A program made the position numbers and the translations under genes. Below, in pieces: positions 34,012-43,405 of a DNA stretch of 64,000 bases. Origin of the DNA: Granulicella sapmiensis. GTDB lineage: Bacteria; Acidobacteriota; Terriglobia; Terriglobales; Acidobacteriaceae. Positions within the stretch are counted from its first letter, which is position 1; every line of letters starts with the position of its first letter. Location of the stretch: the NCBI GenBank assembly GCA_026225395.1, contig JAMFSR010000043.1, positions 45,330-109,329 of the forward strand, written 5' to 3'. The notes under the pieces are model-generated. The model saw nothing but the letters and a program-made list of their open reading frames with translations, did no database searches and had not been told where the DNA came from.

Positions 34012-35436
34012 ATGGAGATGGGCGCGCCGAAGTTGGAAAGAACGTTGGGGCTGGGTGGGGCGGTAACGCTGAACCTGCTCGACATGATTGGGGTGGGGCC
34101 GTTTATTACGCTGCCGCTGCTGCTGGCGGCGATGGGTGGGCCGCAGGCGATGCTGGGGTGGGTGCTGGGGGCTCTGCTGGCGGTTTGCGATGGGATGGTG
34201 TGGGCGGAGCTGGGTGCGGCGATGCCGGAGGCTGGAGGGACGTATGCGTATCTCGGGAAGATGTATGGGGGTGGGCTGGGAAGGCTGTTGAGTTTTCTGT
34301 TTCTGTTGCAGCTTTGCTTTTCGGCGCCGTTGAGCGTGGCGAGTGGGTGCATTGGGCTTTCGCAGTATGCGACGTATCTTTGGCCAGCGCTGGGTAAGGG
34401 TGGGGCGGTTCATGCAGTGCGAGTGGGGGCTTATTCGGCGGGGTTTGTGGTGGGGCCAACGACGTGGGTGGCGATCGCGGCGGTGGGGCTGGCGGTGGTG
34501 TTGTTGTATCGGAACCTGTCGGGAGTGAAGGTGATGTCGGTGGGGCTGCTCGCGGTGGTGTTGGGGACGATTGCGTGGGCTGTGGTGACGGGGCTGGTGC
34601 ATGGGCACTGGGCACAGGTGGTGGCGTTTACTCCGGGGGCGTTTACGCTGGGGCGGCCGTTCTTTCTGGGGCTGGGGTCGGCGATGCTGGTGGCGACATA
34701 TGACTACTGGGGGTATTACAACGTTACGTTTCTGGGTGGTGAGGTGCGGGATGCGGGAAGGACGATTCCGCGGGCGGTGCTGCTGTCGATTGGGATTGTG
34801 TTTGTGCTGTACATGGCTCTGAATGCGAGTGTGTTGAGCGTGCTGGGTGCTCCGGCGTTGTTGGCGGCAACGAACCTGGAGGCGCGGCGGGCGGTGCTGG
34901 CGCAGATGATGCAGGTGGCGTGGGGGTCTCCGGTTGCGGGGAAGGTTGCGGCGGCGCTGGTGATGGTGACAGCGTTTGCGAGTGTGTTTTCGCTGCTGCT
35001 GGGGTACTCGCGGATTCCGTTTGCGGCGGCGCGGGATGGGAACTTTCTGGCGGTGATGGGGAAGCTGCATCCACGGAAGGGGTTTCCGCATGTGAGTCTG
35101 CTGGTGTTGGCGGGTGTGGCTTGTTTGTGCTGCTTCCTTTCGCTGGGGGATGTGATCGCGGCGCTGGTGGTGCTGCGGATCCTGCTGCAGTTTGGACTGC
35201 AGCATGTGGGGGTGATGTTGCTTAGGGTGAGACGGCCGGAGATGAAGCGGCCGTTCAAGATGTGGCTTTATCCGGTGCCGCCGGTGTTGGCGTTGCTGGG
35301 GTTCGGGTTTTTGGTGGTGTCGCGGGTAGGGTTTGGGGCGCAAGTTCTGTTGGCGGGGGTGGTGGGAGTGGTGGGGTGTCTGGTGTATGTGGGACGGGGG
35401 ATGGTGCGGGGTCGCGAGCAACGCCAACAGCTCTGA
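34012..35436 (+). CDS. APC-superfamily amino acid permease
   Basis: A 474-residue membrane protein with about 12 hydrophobic helices. The start LGLGGAVTLNLLDMIGVGPFITLP holds the unwound-helix GVG motif of the substrate site in APC transporters, followed by MPEAGGTYAYL, a family hallmark. FLGGEVRDAGRTIPRAVLLS and YSRIPFAAARDGNF are also typical. It probably imports an amino acid or amine by proton symport; the substrate is unknown. The coding strand is unusually G- and T-rich in third positions compared with the neighbours, leaving a long Arg/His/Pro-rich shadow frame on the opposite strand. A start at ATG 34018 is equally possible. Confidence 0.9.
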   Translation: MEMGAPKLERTLGLGGAVTLNLLDMIGVGPFITLPLLLAAMGGPQAMLGWVLGALLAVCDGMVWAELGAAMPEAGGTYAYLGKMYGGGLGRLLSFLFLLQLCFSAPLSVASGCIGLSQYATYLWPALGKGGAVHAVRVGAYSAGFVVGPTTWVAIAAVGLAVVLLYRNLSGVKVMSVGLLAVVLGTIAWAVVTGLVHGHWAQVVAFTPGAFTLGRPFFLGLGSAMLVATYDYWGYYNVTFLGGEVRDAGRTIPRAVLLSIGIVFVLYMALNASVLSVLGAPALLAATNLEARRAVLAQMMQVAWGSPVAGKVAAALVMVTAFASVFSLLLGYSRIPFAAARDGNFLAVMGKLHPRKGFPHVSLLVLAGVACLCCFLSLGDVIAALVVLRILLQFGLQHVGVMLLRVRRPEMKRPFKMWLYPVPPVLALLGFGFLVVSRVGFGAQVLLAGVVGVVGCLVYVGRGMVRGREQRQQL

Positions 35437-35474
35437 ACGCAAAGGGCGCGAAGGGAGCGAAGTTTCGCAAAGGG
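35434..35474. repeat. Dispersed 'NAKGAK' type repeat after the permease gene
   Basis: The sequence GAACGCAAAGGGCGCGAAGG, then GAGCGAAGTTTCGCAAAGG directly follows the permease stop. Period-like CGCAAAG units of this kind recur between genes in many environmental genomes (from memory) and translate as NAKGAKGAKFRKG. No coding function is likely. Confidence 0.5.
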
Positions 35475-35574
35475 TTTGGCCGATGCCTTCAAACAGTTTT
35501 GAGTGGTTAGTTTTGAGTGGGAGCACAACTTCGTGGACGGCGTGCGGGTCTAAGTTCGTACTGAGGTGCTTGCG

Positions 35575-37887
35575 ATGACTGCTCGGGTTGTTCTGGCTGG
35601 ATTGCTGCTTGGAAGTTCGGTGTCAGTGGTGCGGGCGCAGATGATGGGTGCAGCGGCGCAGGAGACGACGGCCAAAAGCAACGACATGCAGATGCAGGAC
35701 GACGGCCAGCAGACGCCGGATGCAGCGCAGCAGAAGGCGGCGCGGACGTTTGCGCTGAAGTCGCATGTGCCGGTGGTCAAGCCGACGACGAAGGCTGCCG
35801 TGGTGTTGACTCCGCTGACGCCGCGCGAGAAGGTGCAGCAGGTGTTGGACCGGTTTACGTTTGGGGCGAGGCCGGGTGAGGTGGATGCGGTGCTGGCGGT
35901 GGGTGAGGATAAGTGGGTGGCGGCGCAGATGAATCCTGACGCGATTAAGGATGGGGTGACGGACAGGAAGCTGGCGGATTTTCCGACGTTGAACATGAGC
36001 GTGCCGCAGCTGTTGCTGACGTTTCCGGATAGAGGACAGGTTGGGCCGGTGGCAGATGGAAAGGTACCGTATCCGGCTGATCCGCTGTTGAACGCGGTGT
36101 ATGAGGTTCAGGTCTATAAGCTGATGCAGGAGCGGGACAAGAAGAAAGCTGATGGAACCGTCGAAGTGAAGCAGGAGCTGACCGACTCGCAGAAGGCTGA
36201 TTTGAAGAAGAAGGATCAGGCTGCGGCGGCGCGGATTGCGGGCGACCTGTTTGCCATGCCGAAGCAGCAGCGGATGGCTGCGGTGATCAAGATGCCGGTG
36301 GAAGACCGGATTGCGTTTACGGGGAATGGGAACCTGAGCGGAGATCAGAAGAATCTACTGCTGGCGGACTTTACGCCGCGGGAACGTGAGGCGTTTCTAG
36401 CGATGTCGGCGCAGGTGAGCTCGTCGTACAACATTGGTAATGAGCTGGCGCAGGCGCGGATCGTGCGCGATGTGATGACGGAGCGGCAACTGCAGGAGGT
36501 GATGACCGACTTCTGGTTCAACCACTTCAATGTGTTTGTGCCGAAGGACTCCGACCAGTGGTACACGACCGGCTATGAGCGGGATGTGATCCGGAAGAAT
36601 GCGCTGGGTAAGTTCGGCGATCTGCTGATGGCTACAGCGAAGTCGCCGGCGATGATGATCTATCTGGACAACTGGCTTTCGATTGGGCCGGATTCGCTGG
36701 CGAACGGGGTGGACCCACGGAATCCTAATGCAAAGAAGGGCAGTAAGGGGCTGAATGAGAACTATGGCCGCGAGGTGATGGAACTGCACACCGTTGGGGT
36801 GAACGGTGGGTATACGCAGAATGATGTGACGACGCTGGCAGCGATTTTGACGGGGTGGGGTGTGGATCGGCCGAATCAGGGTGGAGGGTTTTTGTATGAT
36901 CCGAAACGGCATGAGCCGGGGCCGAAGACGTGGTTCGGGTATGTGATCGACGACAACGGGCATGTGACGCCTGCGCCGACTGTGGTGGGCAAGAGGAATG
37001 GCGATGGCGCGGTTGCGGGAGCTCCGACGTGGGGACCGAGCAAGGAGATTGCGACGGATGACTCGGTAAAGCAGGGTGTGGCGGCGTTGAATATTCTGGC
37101 TGCGAGTCCGAAGACGGCGCAGTTTATCTGCTCGCTGCTGGCGCAGCACTTTGTTTCGGATACACCGCCGCAGGCTTTGGTGGATCGGTTGGCGAAGGTG
37201 TACCTCGCGAGCAATGGGGACATCAAGACGATTCTGCGGGCGCTGATTGCATCGCCGGAGTTCAACTCGCGGCAGTACTTCCATAACAAGGTGAAGACGC
37301 CGGTGGAGTTTGTGGCTTCGGCGTTCCGGACGACGGCGACCGAGCCGCAGAATCCGGGAGCGCTGGTGAATACGATCAAGACGATGGGGATGCCGCTGTA
37401 TAACGCGCTCCCTCCGACGGGGTATTACCTGACGGCTGACCAGTGGATGAACTCGTCGGCGCTGGTGGACCGGCTGAACTTTGCGTATCAACTGACGAAC
37501 GGCAAGTTTGCGAACCAGAAGTTCGATGCGCCGAAGCTGCTGGCGCTGGGGCTGCTTTCGCCTACGGGAGCTGGGAACTTCGCGAGCTATGGCAATGGAG
37601 CGAAGGCTGTGAGCATGCCTGCGAAGGATGGCGATGCGAAGCTGGTGGGCGTGGCGGCGGTGACGTCTACGTCACCGGTAGAGGCGCATGGTGCGGGGAC
37701 ATCGCAGGGTGCTGAGATGGCGTTGCGGGTGCTGGAAGCGACGATGATTGGGCCTGCGGTTTCAGCGCAGACGAACCAGTTGATCGATAAACAGATGGAG
37801 CAGCAGCCTGCGGGTACGGGGCCGGGGGATACGCTGAATTTGCTGACAGCGCTGGTGATGGGGTCGCCGGAGTTTCAACTGCGGTAA
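35575..37887 (+). CDS. Secreted DUF1800 protein
   Basis: ATG 35575 (TARVVLAGLLLGSSVSVVRAQ signal peptide) is chosen; an in-frame GTG lies 9 bp upstream. The 770-residue product fits DUF1800: RFTFGARPGEVDAVL at the start of the domain, FWFNHFNVF, the highly conserved NYGREVMELHTVGVNGGYTQ, LAAILTGW, and the closing LNLLTALVMGSPEFQLR. A Lys/Asp-rich helical stretch (about 190-250) is inserted early in the domain. Members are exported proteins of unknown activity that are usually encoded next to a DUF1501 sulfatase-like gene. No DUF1501 gene is present here; the next gene is a LysR regulator on the other strand. Confidence 0.88.
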   Translation: MTARVVLAGLLLGSSVSVVRAQMMGAAAQETTAKSNDMQMQDDGQQTPDAAQQKAARTFALKSHVPVVKPTTKAAVVLTPLTPREKVQQVLDRFTFGARPGEVDAVLAVGEDKWVAAQMNPDAIKDGVTDRKLADFPTLNMSVPQLLLTFPDRGQVGPVADGKVPYPADPLLNAVYEVQVYKLMQERDKKKADGTVEVKQELTDSQKADLKKKDQAAAARIAGDLFAMPKQQRMAAVIKMPVEDRIAFTGNGNLSGDQKNLLLADFTPREREAFLAMSAQVSSSYNIGNELAQARIVRDVMTERQLQEVMTDFWFNHFNVFVPKDSDQWYTTGYERDVIRKNALGKFGDLLMATAKSPAMMIYLDNWLSIGPDSLANGVDPRNPNAKKGSKGLNENYGREVMELHTVGVNGGYTQNDVTTLAAILTGWGVDRPNQGGGFLYDPKRHEPGPKTWFGYVIDDNGHVTPAPTVVGKRNGDGAVAGAPTWGPSKEIATDDSVKQGVAALNILAASPKTAQFICSLLAQHFVSDTPPQALVDRLAKVYLASNGDIKTILRALIASPEFNSRQYFHNKVKTPVEFVASAFRTTATEPQNPGALVNTIKTMGMPLYNALPPTGYYLTADQWMNSSALVDRLNFAYQLTNGKFANQKFDAPKLLALGLLSPTGAGNFASYGNGAKAVSMPAKDGDAKLVGVAAVTSTSPVEAHGAGTSQGAEMALRVLEATMIGPAVSAQTNQLIDKQMEQQPAGTGPGDTLNLLTALVMGSPEFQLR

Positions 37888-37895
37888 GGGTTAAG

Positions 37896-38801
37896 CTAGC
37901 TGCCAGTGCTGCTGATGCGTTTGCGGTTTTCGCGCAGGAGCGTGAGGAAGTCCTGCAAGGCAACGCTCTTGTTGGCCGGGTTCCAGACGACGGACAGACC
38001 CATGGAAAGGGTCGCAGGCAGCAATGGGCTGAAGGACAGTCCCTTGTTACGCAGATGCTTGACGCCGGCAGGAACGATGCCAATGCCTTCGCCGGCTTCG
38101 ACCAGCGTGAGGATGCCGGTCCAGGTCGCGGACGTGTTCGCTACTTTGGGAGAGAAGCCTGCCGCGGCGCAAAGGGCGACGATTCCATCGAAAGAGACGG
38201 TGCTGTTGGGCCGAGATACCAAGACGAGTTTTTCATCTTTGAGGGATTGCACCTGAACTTTTTTGCCTGCCAGCGGGTGATCAGGTCGCATTGCTACGAC
38301 CATGGGGTCGCGATAGAGCAGTTCGGAGCGAAGGGTGCGGTCGTAGGGGGGCTCGAGCGGGCGCGTGAGGCCGATGTCGAGGGTCCCATCTTCGAGTGCC
38401 GGAAGCTGCTGGTGGGCCTGCATGTCGTGAAGCGTGAGCCGGATATTGGGGCGTCGGCGGCGGAACTCACGGATGATGCGAGGGAAAAAGCCTCCAGCGC
38501 CCCAGAGGAAGAAGCCGATGGAGAGGGAACCGAGTTCGCCGCGGAGTGATTTGCGCGTTACATCGATGGTTCGATCGGCGGCAGCCAGGGTTTTGCGGGC
38601 TTCTTCGAGGAAGACCTGTCCCTCGGGCGTGAGGCGAACGGTGCGACCGGAACGGTCGAGAAGTACGCCGCCGATTTCGCTTTCAAGGTCGAGCATTTGC
38701 TCGCTGATGGCGGACTGCGAGACATGCAGGCTGCGCGCGGCGGCGGTGAGGCTACCGAAGTCTGCGATTGCGGTGAAGTAGCGGAGATGCCGCAGTTCCA
38801 T
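37896..38801 (-). CDS. LysR-family transcriptional regulator
   Basis: A 301-residue regulator. The N-terminal winged HTH is typical: LRHLRYFTAIADFGSLTAAA then SLHVSQSAISEQMLDLE. It is followed by the effector-binding domain (LSIGFFLWGAGGFFPRIIREFRRRRPNIRLTL; DIGLTRPLEPPYDRTL). It is transcribed away from the RND efflux operon, which starts 142 bp to the right, the usual arrangement for a LysR regulator and its target. The perfect inverted repeat at 38824-38856 between them is the likely binding site. The effector is unknown, presumably a pump substrate. Confidence 0.92.
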   Translation of the reverse strand: MELRHLRYFTAIADFGSLTAAARSLHVSQSAISEQMLDLESEIGGVLLDRSGRTVRLTPEGQVFLEEARKTLAAADRTIDVTRKSLRGELGSLSIGFFLWGAGGFFPRIIREFRRRRPNIRLTLHDMQAHQQLPALEDGTLDIGLTRPLEPPYDRTLRSELLYRDPMVVAMRPDHPLAGKKVQVQSLKDEKLVLVSRPNSTVSFDGIVALCAAAGFSPKVANTSATWTGILTLVEAGEGIGIVPAGVKHLRNKGLSFSPLLPATLSMGLSVVWNPANKSVALQDFLTLLRENRKRISSTGS

Positions 38802-38823
38802 TGAAACAGTTTACCGTGTTGAG

Positions 38824-38856
38824 CTGCGTCTCATCGGTTTTTCCGATGAGACGCAG
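38824..38856. promoter_or_regulatory. Perfect 14-bp inverted repeat between lysR and the RND operon
   Basis: CTGCGTCTCATCGG, a five-T spacer, then CCGATGAGACGCAG. The repeat lies in the only intergenic gap shared by the regulator and the efflux operon and includes a T-N11-A core, as in LysR-type sites. It could instead form an RNA hairpin in the pump leader, but it has no T-run after it. Confidence 0.6.
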
Positions 38857-38943
38857 AGGAAAGAACTGTGAGTCTATCGCATGGCGAGGGGAGTCTTTCT
38901 AAACAAGAGGCGTTACCCTTAGATAGACAGGAGCTGCTCGTCC

Positions 38944-41900
38944 ATGTGGATTGTCCGACTTGCGCTGAACCGCCCGTATACGTTCATCGTATTGGCGCTG
39001 TTGATCTTGATTGCCGCGCCCGTGGTGATCCTGCGCACGCCGACGGATATTTTCCCGAACATCGATATTCCTGTCGTTTCGATTGCGTGGCAGTACACGG
39101 GGTTGAGCCCGGATGAGCTTGAGGGGCGTTTGACGACGCCCTACGAGAAGGTGCTGACCACGCTGGTGGACAATATCGAGCACATTGAATCGACCACGCT
39201 GAACGGGCAGGCGATCATCAAGGTGTATCTGCAGCCGACGGCTTCACTGGATACGGCGAATGCGCAGGTTTCGGCGGCTTCGGAGTTTCTGCTGAAGTCT
39301 TTGCCGCCGGGAACGTTGCCACCGCAGATCATTAATTTCTCAGCGTCGAGCGTGCCGATTGTGCAGCTTGGGCTTTCGGGGCAGGGGCTTTCGGAACAGC
39401 GGCTGAATGATTATGGGTTGAACTTTATTCGACCGCAGCTGGTGACGGTACCCGGCGCGGTGGTTCCGAATGTGTACGGCGGCAAGCAGCGGTCGATCAT
39501 GGTGAACCTCGATCCGAAAAGGCTGCAGGCGGAGGGACTTTCGCCGACCGATGTGCTGAATGCTCTGAACGAGCAGAACGTGGTGGAACCTTCGGGCACG
39601 GCGAAGATCGGATTGGCTGAGTACGACGTAAAACTGAATAGCTCGCCGAAGACGATTGAGGGATTGTCGGACCTGCCGATCAAGCAAGTGAATGGCGCGA
39701 CGATTTATATGCACGATGTGGCGAGTATTACCGACGGTAATATTCCGCAGACGAACATCGTGCGGCAGGATGGACGTCGTGGCGTGATGATTACGGTGCT
39801 GAAGTCGGGCAGTGCTTCAACGCTGGATGTAGTGAAGGGCGTGCTGGGCTTGTTGCCGCGGATCAAGCAGGGGTTGCCGCCGGAGTTGAAGATTACGCCG
39901 ATTGGGGACCAGTCGATCTTTGTGCGCGGATCGATCATGGGTGTTGTTCGCGAGGCGGTGATTGCGGCCGGCCTCACGGGGCTGATGATCCTTCTGTTTC
40001 TGGGGTCGTGGCGGTCGACACTGATTATTGCGGTTTCGATTCCGCTTTCGATTTTGACTTCGATCATTGTGCTGAGTCTGATGGGGCAGACGATCAACAT
40101 CATGACGCTGGGCGGGCTGGCGCTGGCGGTCGGCATCCTGGTGGACGATGCGACGGTTGAAATTGAGAACACGAATCGCTATCTCGAAGAAGGCCACCAG
40201 CTGCGCGAAGCGATTCTCGAAGGTGCGGCGCAGATTGCGGTGCCAGCGCTGGTAGCGACGCTTTGCATCTGCATCGTGTTCCTGCCGATGTTCTTTCTCG
40301 GCGGTGTGTCGAAGTATCTGTTTGTTCCTCTGGCTGAGGCTGTGGTTTTCGCGATGCTGGCGTCGTACATGCTTTCGCGAACACTGGTGCCGACGATGGC
40401 GATGTATCTGCTGAAGCCGATTGATCATCATGCGGCGCTTTCGCGGAACGTGTTTGCGCGGTTTCAGCGGGCGTTTGAACGGGGCTTCGAGCGGGTGCGG
40501 TCGGGGTACGAAGGGTTGCTGTCGCGTCTGGTTGCGGCGCGGATATTGTTTCTGCCAGTGTTTCTCGGCTGCTGCTTGCTGACGCTGCTGCTGGTTCCTT
40601 TCCTTGGTCAGAACTTCTTTCCGAATACGGATAATGGATCGTTCATCCTGCACGTACGCGGGAAGTCCGGCATACGTATTGAAGAGACTGCGAGACTGTG
40701 TGACCTGGTGGAGCAGAGCATTCGCCAAACTGTGCCGCCAGCGGAGATGGACAACATCCTGGATAACATCGGATTGCCTTACTCGACGCTGAATACACAG
40801 CATGCTACGAGCGGGCTGTTTGGCGCGTCGGATGGCGATGTGCTGGTGTCGCTGAAGGAAGATCATCATCCGACGGCGGACTATATACGCGAGCTGAGAG
40901 AAAAGTTGCCGCGAGAGTTTCCGGGGACGGTTTTCTACTTCCTGCCATCGGATATCGTGACGCAGATTTTGAACTTTGGATTGCCTTCGCCGATCGATGT
41001 ACAGATTGACGGGTCGGATGATGCGGGGAACCGGCAGGTGGCGAATACGATCCTGGCGAAGCTGCATCAGATTCCGGGGCTGGTGGACTTGCGTATTCAG
41101 CAGCCGGATGATTATCCGGTGCTGAATGTGTCAGTGGACAGGACGAAGGCTTCGGAGGGCGGATATACGCAGCGCGATGTGGGATCGTCGGTGCTGAATA
41201 TTCTTTCGGGATCGACGCAGCTGACGCCGCAGTTCTTTCTCGATCCGCGCAACGGCGTGACCTACAACATTGTGGCGCAGACGCCGCAGTACCAGGTGCA
41301 GTCGCTGAATGATCTGCAGAACATTCCGGTGACCTCGCGCAACGCGAAGCAGCCGGAGATCCTGGCAGATATGGCTGACTTGTCGCGGTCGACCGAAGTT
41401 CCGATTGTGAGCCACTACAACATCCGCCGGACGATTGATATCTACGGCAATGTGCAGGATCGGGATCTGGGCGCAGTGGCGCGGCAGATCGAGAAGGTCA
41501 TCGAAGCGAACAAGGGTGGCCTGAAACGAGGCAACTTTATACGCATGCGCGGCCAGGTGGACACGATGCGAGCGTCGTATACGGGGCTGGTGTATGGGCT
41601 GCTGTTCTCGATTGTGCTGGTGTATCTGCTGATCGTTGTGAACTTCCAGTCATGGCTTGATCCGTTCATCATCATCACGGCGCTACCGGCTGCGCTGGCG
41701 GGAATTGTGCTGTTCTTGTTTGTTACGCGGACTACGCTTTCGGTGCCGGCGTTGATGGGCGCGATCATGTGCATGGGTGTGGCTACGGCGAACTCGATTC
41801 TTGTGGTGTCGTTTGCGAAGGACAGGTTTGAGGAGATTGGCGATCCTGTGCGTGCTGCGATCGAAGCAGGCGCGACGCGATTTCGCCCTGTGTGCATGAC

Positions 41901-42114
41901 GGCGCTGGCGATGATCATCGGCATGGTACCCATGGCGCTGGGCGCCGGCGATGGCGGCGAGCAGAATGCTCCGCTGGGCCGCGCCGTGATCGGCGGTTTG
42001 CTGATGGCAACGATGGCGACACTGATGTTTGTACCCGCAGTTTTTGCGCTGCTGCATGGCCGCGACAAGTTTGACCCTGAAGCGAAAGCTGCGCAGGGAC
42101 CCGTTACCGCTTAG
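38944..42114 (+). CDS. RND-family efflux pump, inner-membrane transporter
   Basis: A 1056-residue transporter of the AcrB/MdtBC (HAE1) type. It begins MWIVRLALNRPYTFIVLALL with the first helix and has two large periplasmic loops. The relay motif is in helix 4 (GILVDDATVEIENTNR, with the Asp-Asp pair), and the second half repeats the pattern (PALMGAIMCMGVATANSILVVSFA; GVATRF-like GATRFRPVCMTALAMIIGMVPMALG). It exports small molecules by proton antiport together with the adaptor and outer-membrane factor encoded immediately downstream. AGGAG lies about 10 bp before the ATG. The divergent LysR gene is the probable regulator. Confidence 0.95.
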   Translation: MWIVRLALNRPYTFIVLALLILIAAPVVILRTPTDIFPNIDIPVVSIAWQYTGLSPDELEGRLTTPYEKVLTTLVDNIEHIESTTLNGQAIIKVYLQPTASLDTANAQVSAASEFLLKSLPPGTLPPQIINFSASSVPIVQLGLSGQGLSEQRLNDYGLNFIRPQLVTVPGAVVPNVYGGKQRSIMVNLDPKRLQAEGLSPTDVLNALNEQNVVEPSGTAKIGLAEYDVKLNSSPKTIEGLSDLPIKQVNGATIYMHDVASITDGNIPQTNIVRQDGRRGVMITVLKSGSASTLDVVKGVLGLLPRIKQGLPPELKITPIGDQSIFVRGSIMGVVREAVIAAGLTGLMILLFLGSWRSTLIIAVSIPLSILTSIIVLSLMGQTINIMTLGGLALAVGILVDDATVEIENTNRYLEEGHQLREAILEGAAQIAVPALVATLCICIVFLPMFFLGGVSKYLFVPLAEAVVFAMLASYMLSRTLVPTMAMYLLKPIDHHAALSRNVFARFQRAFERGFERVRSGYEGLLSRLVAARILFLPVFLGCCLLTLLLVPFLGQNFFPNTDNGSFILHVRGKSGIRIEETARLCDLVEQSIRQTVPPAEMDNILDNIGLPYSTLNTQHATSGLFGASDGDVLVSLKEDHHPTADYIRELREKLPREFPGTVFYFLPSDIVTQILNFGLPSPIDVQIDGSDDAGNRQVANTILAKLHQIPGLVDLRIQQPDDYPVLNVSVDRTKASEGGYTQRDVGSSVLNILSGSTQLTPQFFLDPRNGVTYNIVAQTPQYQVQSLNDLQNIPVTSRNAKQPEILADMADLSRSTEVPIVSHYNIRRTIDIYGNVQDRDLGAVARQIEKVIEANKGGLKRGNFIRMRGQVDTMRASYTGLVYGLLFSIVLVYLLIVVNFQSWLDPFIIITALPAALAGIVLFLFVTRTTLSVPALMGAIMCMGVATANSILVVSFAKDRFEEIGDPVRAAIEAGATRFRPVCMTALAMIIGMVPMALGAGDGGEQNAPLGRAVIGGLLMATMATLMFVPAVFALLHGRDKFDPEAKAAQGPVTA

Positions 42115-42148
42115 CCCCCGAGTTCGGGGTCGTACTGGAGACCGGATC

Positions 42149-43405
42149 ATGGCGATCGATATGAATACCGAAAAGACGATGCCGTCACAACATTACCCCG
42201 GCGGGCACGCGGGTCACGATCCGACACAACCTGCGCCGATTGAGCCGGCGCCACGCCAGGCTTCTGCCGGGGTGTGGATCGTTGTGGTGATCGGCGTTGT
42301 GGTTGTGATTGGAGCGGTTGTGTATGGGCTGATAGCCAGGACGGCCGCGGAACACCGGCTGGAACAGGTGACAAAGTCTGATTCCGTTCCGACAGTGAAC
42401 GTGATTCATCCGGCGGTGACCGGTGTGAGCGCCGAGATCGCACTACCGGGGAATACGCAGGCTTTTATCGAGACTCCTATTTATGCGCGGACCAGCGGAT
42501 ACCTAAAGCAGTGGTTTGTGGATATTGGACAGCATGTGACGAAGGGTGAGTTGATGGCGACGATCGAAACGCCTGAGCTCGATGAACAGCTGCAGGTGTC
42601 GCAGGCGAATTTGAAGAGTGCGCAGGCTGATTTGGCGCTGGCGAATACGACATCTGATCGTTATCAAAATTTGTTGAAGAGCGATTCTGTTTCGAAGCAG
42701 GAGACCGATGTTGCGGTGAGTGGAGCGGCGGCGAAACGTGCGGCAGTTGAGGCGGCTGAGGCCAATGTGCGTCGGTTGGCGCAGTTGCAGTCGTTCGAGA
42801 AGGTCTATGCGCCGTTCAGTGGTGTGGTGACGGAGAGAAATACGGATATTGGCGCGCTGATCGACTCGGGATCTCCGACGGCAAGCAACACGGCGAAGGA
42901 GCTTTATCGCGTGGCGGCGATCGATAAGCTGCGCGTGTATGTTGCGGTGCCGGAGACGTACGCACCGGCGATTCGCGATGGCGATACGGTTGCGCTGACG
43001 CTGGATGAGTACCCCGGGCAGCAGTTCACGGGCAAGATCACACGGAACTCGAGTGCGATCGATCAGGCTTCGCGTACGTTGAATGTCGAGGTGGATGTCG
43101 ACAACGCCGACGGCAAGCTATTGCCGGGAGCGTATGTGTTTGCGCACTTCAAGATTCCCGAGCAGGTGAGGCTATTGTCGCTGCCGGCGAACGCTTTGAT
43201 CTTCCGTGCGCAGGGTCTGCAGGTGGGTATTGTGCGCAATGGACATGTGCATTTGCAGAGCGTGACGATCGGCAAGGACAACGGAAGCTCGCTGGAGATT
43301 TCTACCGGTGTTACGGCTGGTGATGCAGTGATTCTTGATCCGAGTGATTCGCTTGCGGAAGGCCAGCCGGTGCAGGTCGCAGTACAAGGGGCGGTGACGC
43401 GATGA
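42149..43405 (+). CDS. RND efflux periplasmic adaptor (membrane fusion protein)
   Basis: ATG 42149 is used (GGAG about 10 bp upstream, 34 bp after the pump stop); the frame is open further upstream inside the pump gene. The product has 418 residues: a short cytoplasmic segment rich in His and Pro, one membrane anchor (AGVWIVVVIGVVVVIGAVVYGL), then the HlyD/MFP plan. That plan is a lipoyl half (YARTSGYLKQWFVDIGQHVTKG), an alpha-helical hairpin (about 120-190), the second lipoyl half (LQSFEKVYAPFSGVVTERN), and beta-barrel and membrane-proximal domains. It links the pump to the outer-membrane channel. A membrane anchor rather than a lipid anchor is the less common form. Confidence 0.94.
   Translation: MAIDMNTEKTMPSQHYPGGHAGHDPTQPAPIEPAPRQASAGVWIVVVIGVVVVIGAVVYGLIARTAAEHRLEQVTKSDSVPTVNVIHPAVTGVSAEIALPGNTQAFIETPIYARTSGYLKQWFVDIGQHVTKGELMATIETPELDEQLQVSQANLKSAQADLALANTTSDRYQNLLKSDSVSKQETDVAVSGAAAKRAAVEAAEANVRRLAQLQSFEKVYAPFSGVVTERNTDIGALIDSGSPTASNTAKELYRVAAIDKLRVYVAVPETYAPAIRDGDTVALTLDEYPGQQFTGKITRNSSAIDQASRTLNVEVDVDNADGKLLPGAYVFAHFKIPEQVRLLSLPANALIFRAQGLQVGIVRNGHVHLQSVTIGKDNGSSLEISTGVTAGDAVILDPSDSLAEGQPVQVAVQGAVTR

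Noticed and set aside
33757..35526. A 589-codon minus-strand frame rich in Arg, His, Pro and Gln
   Set aside because: It lies opposite the APC permease, whose membrane helices and motifs are clear. The composition is the mirror image of its G/T-rich third positions.
39817..41067. A 416-codon minus-strand frame
   Set aside because: It is antisense to the RND pump, which has full family motifs. The frame is an Arg/Gln-rich shadow with no motif.
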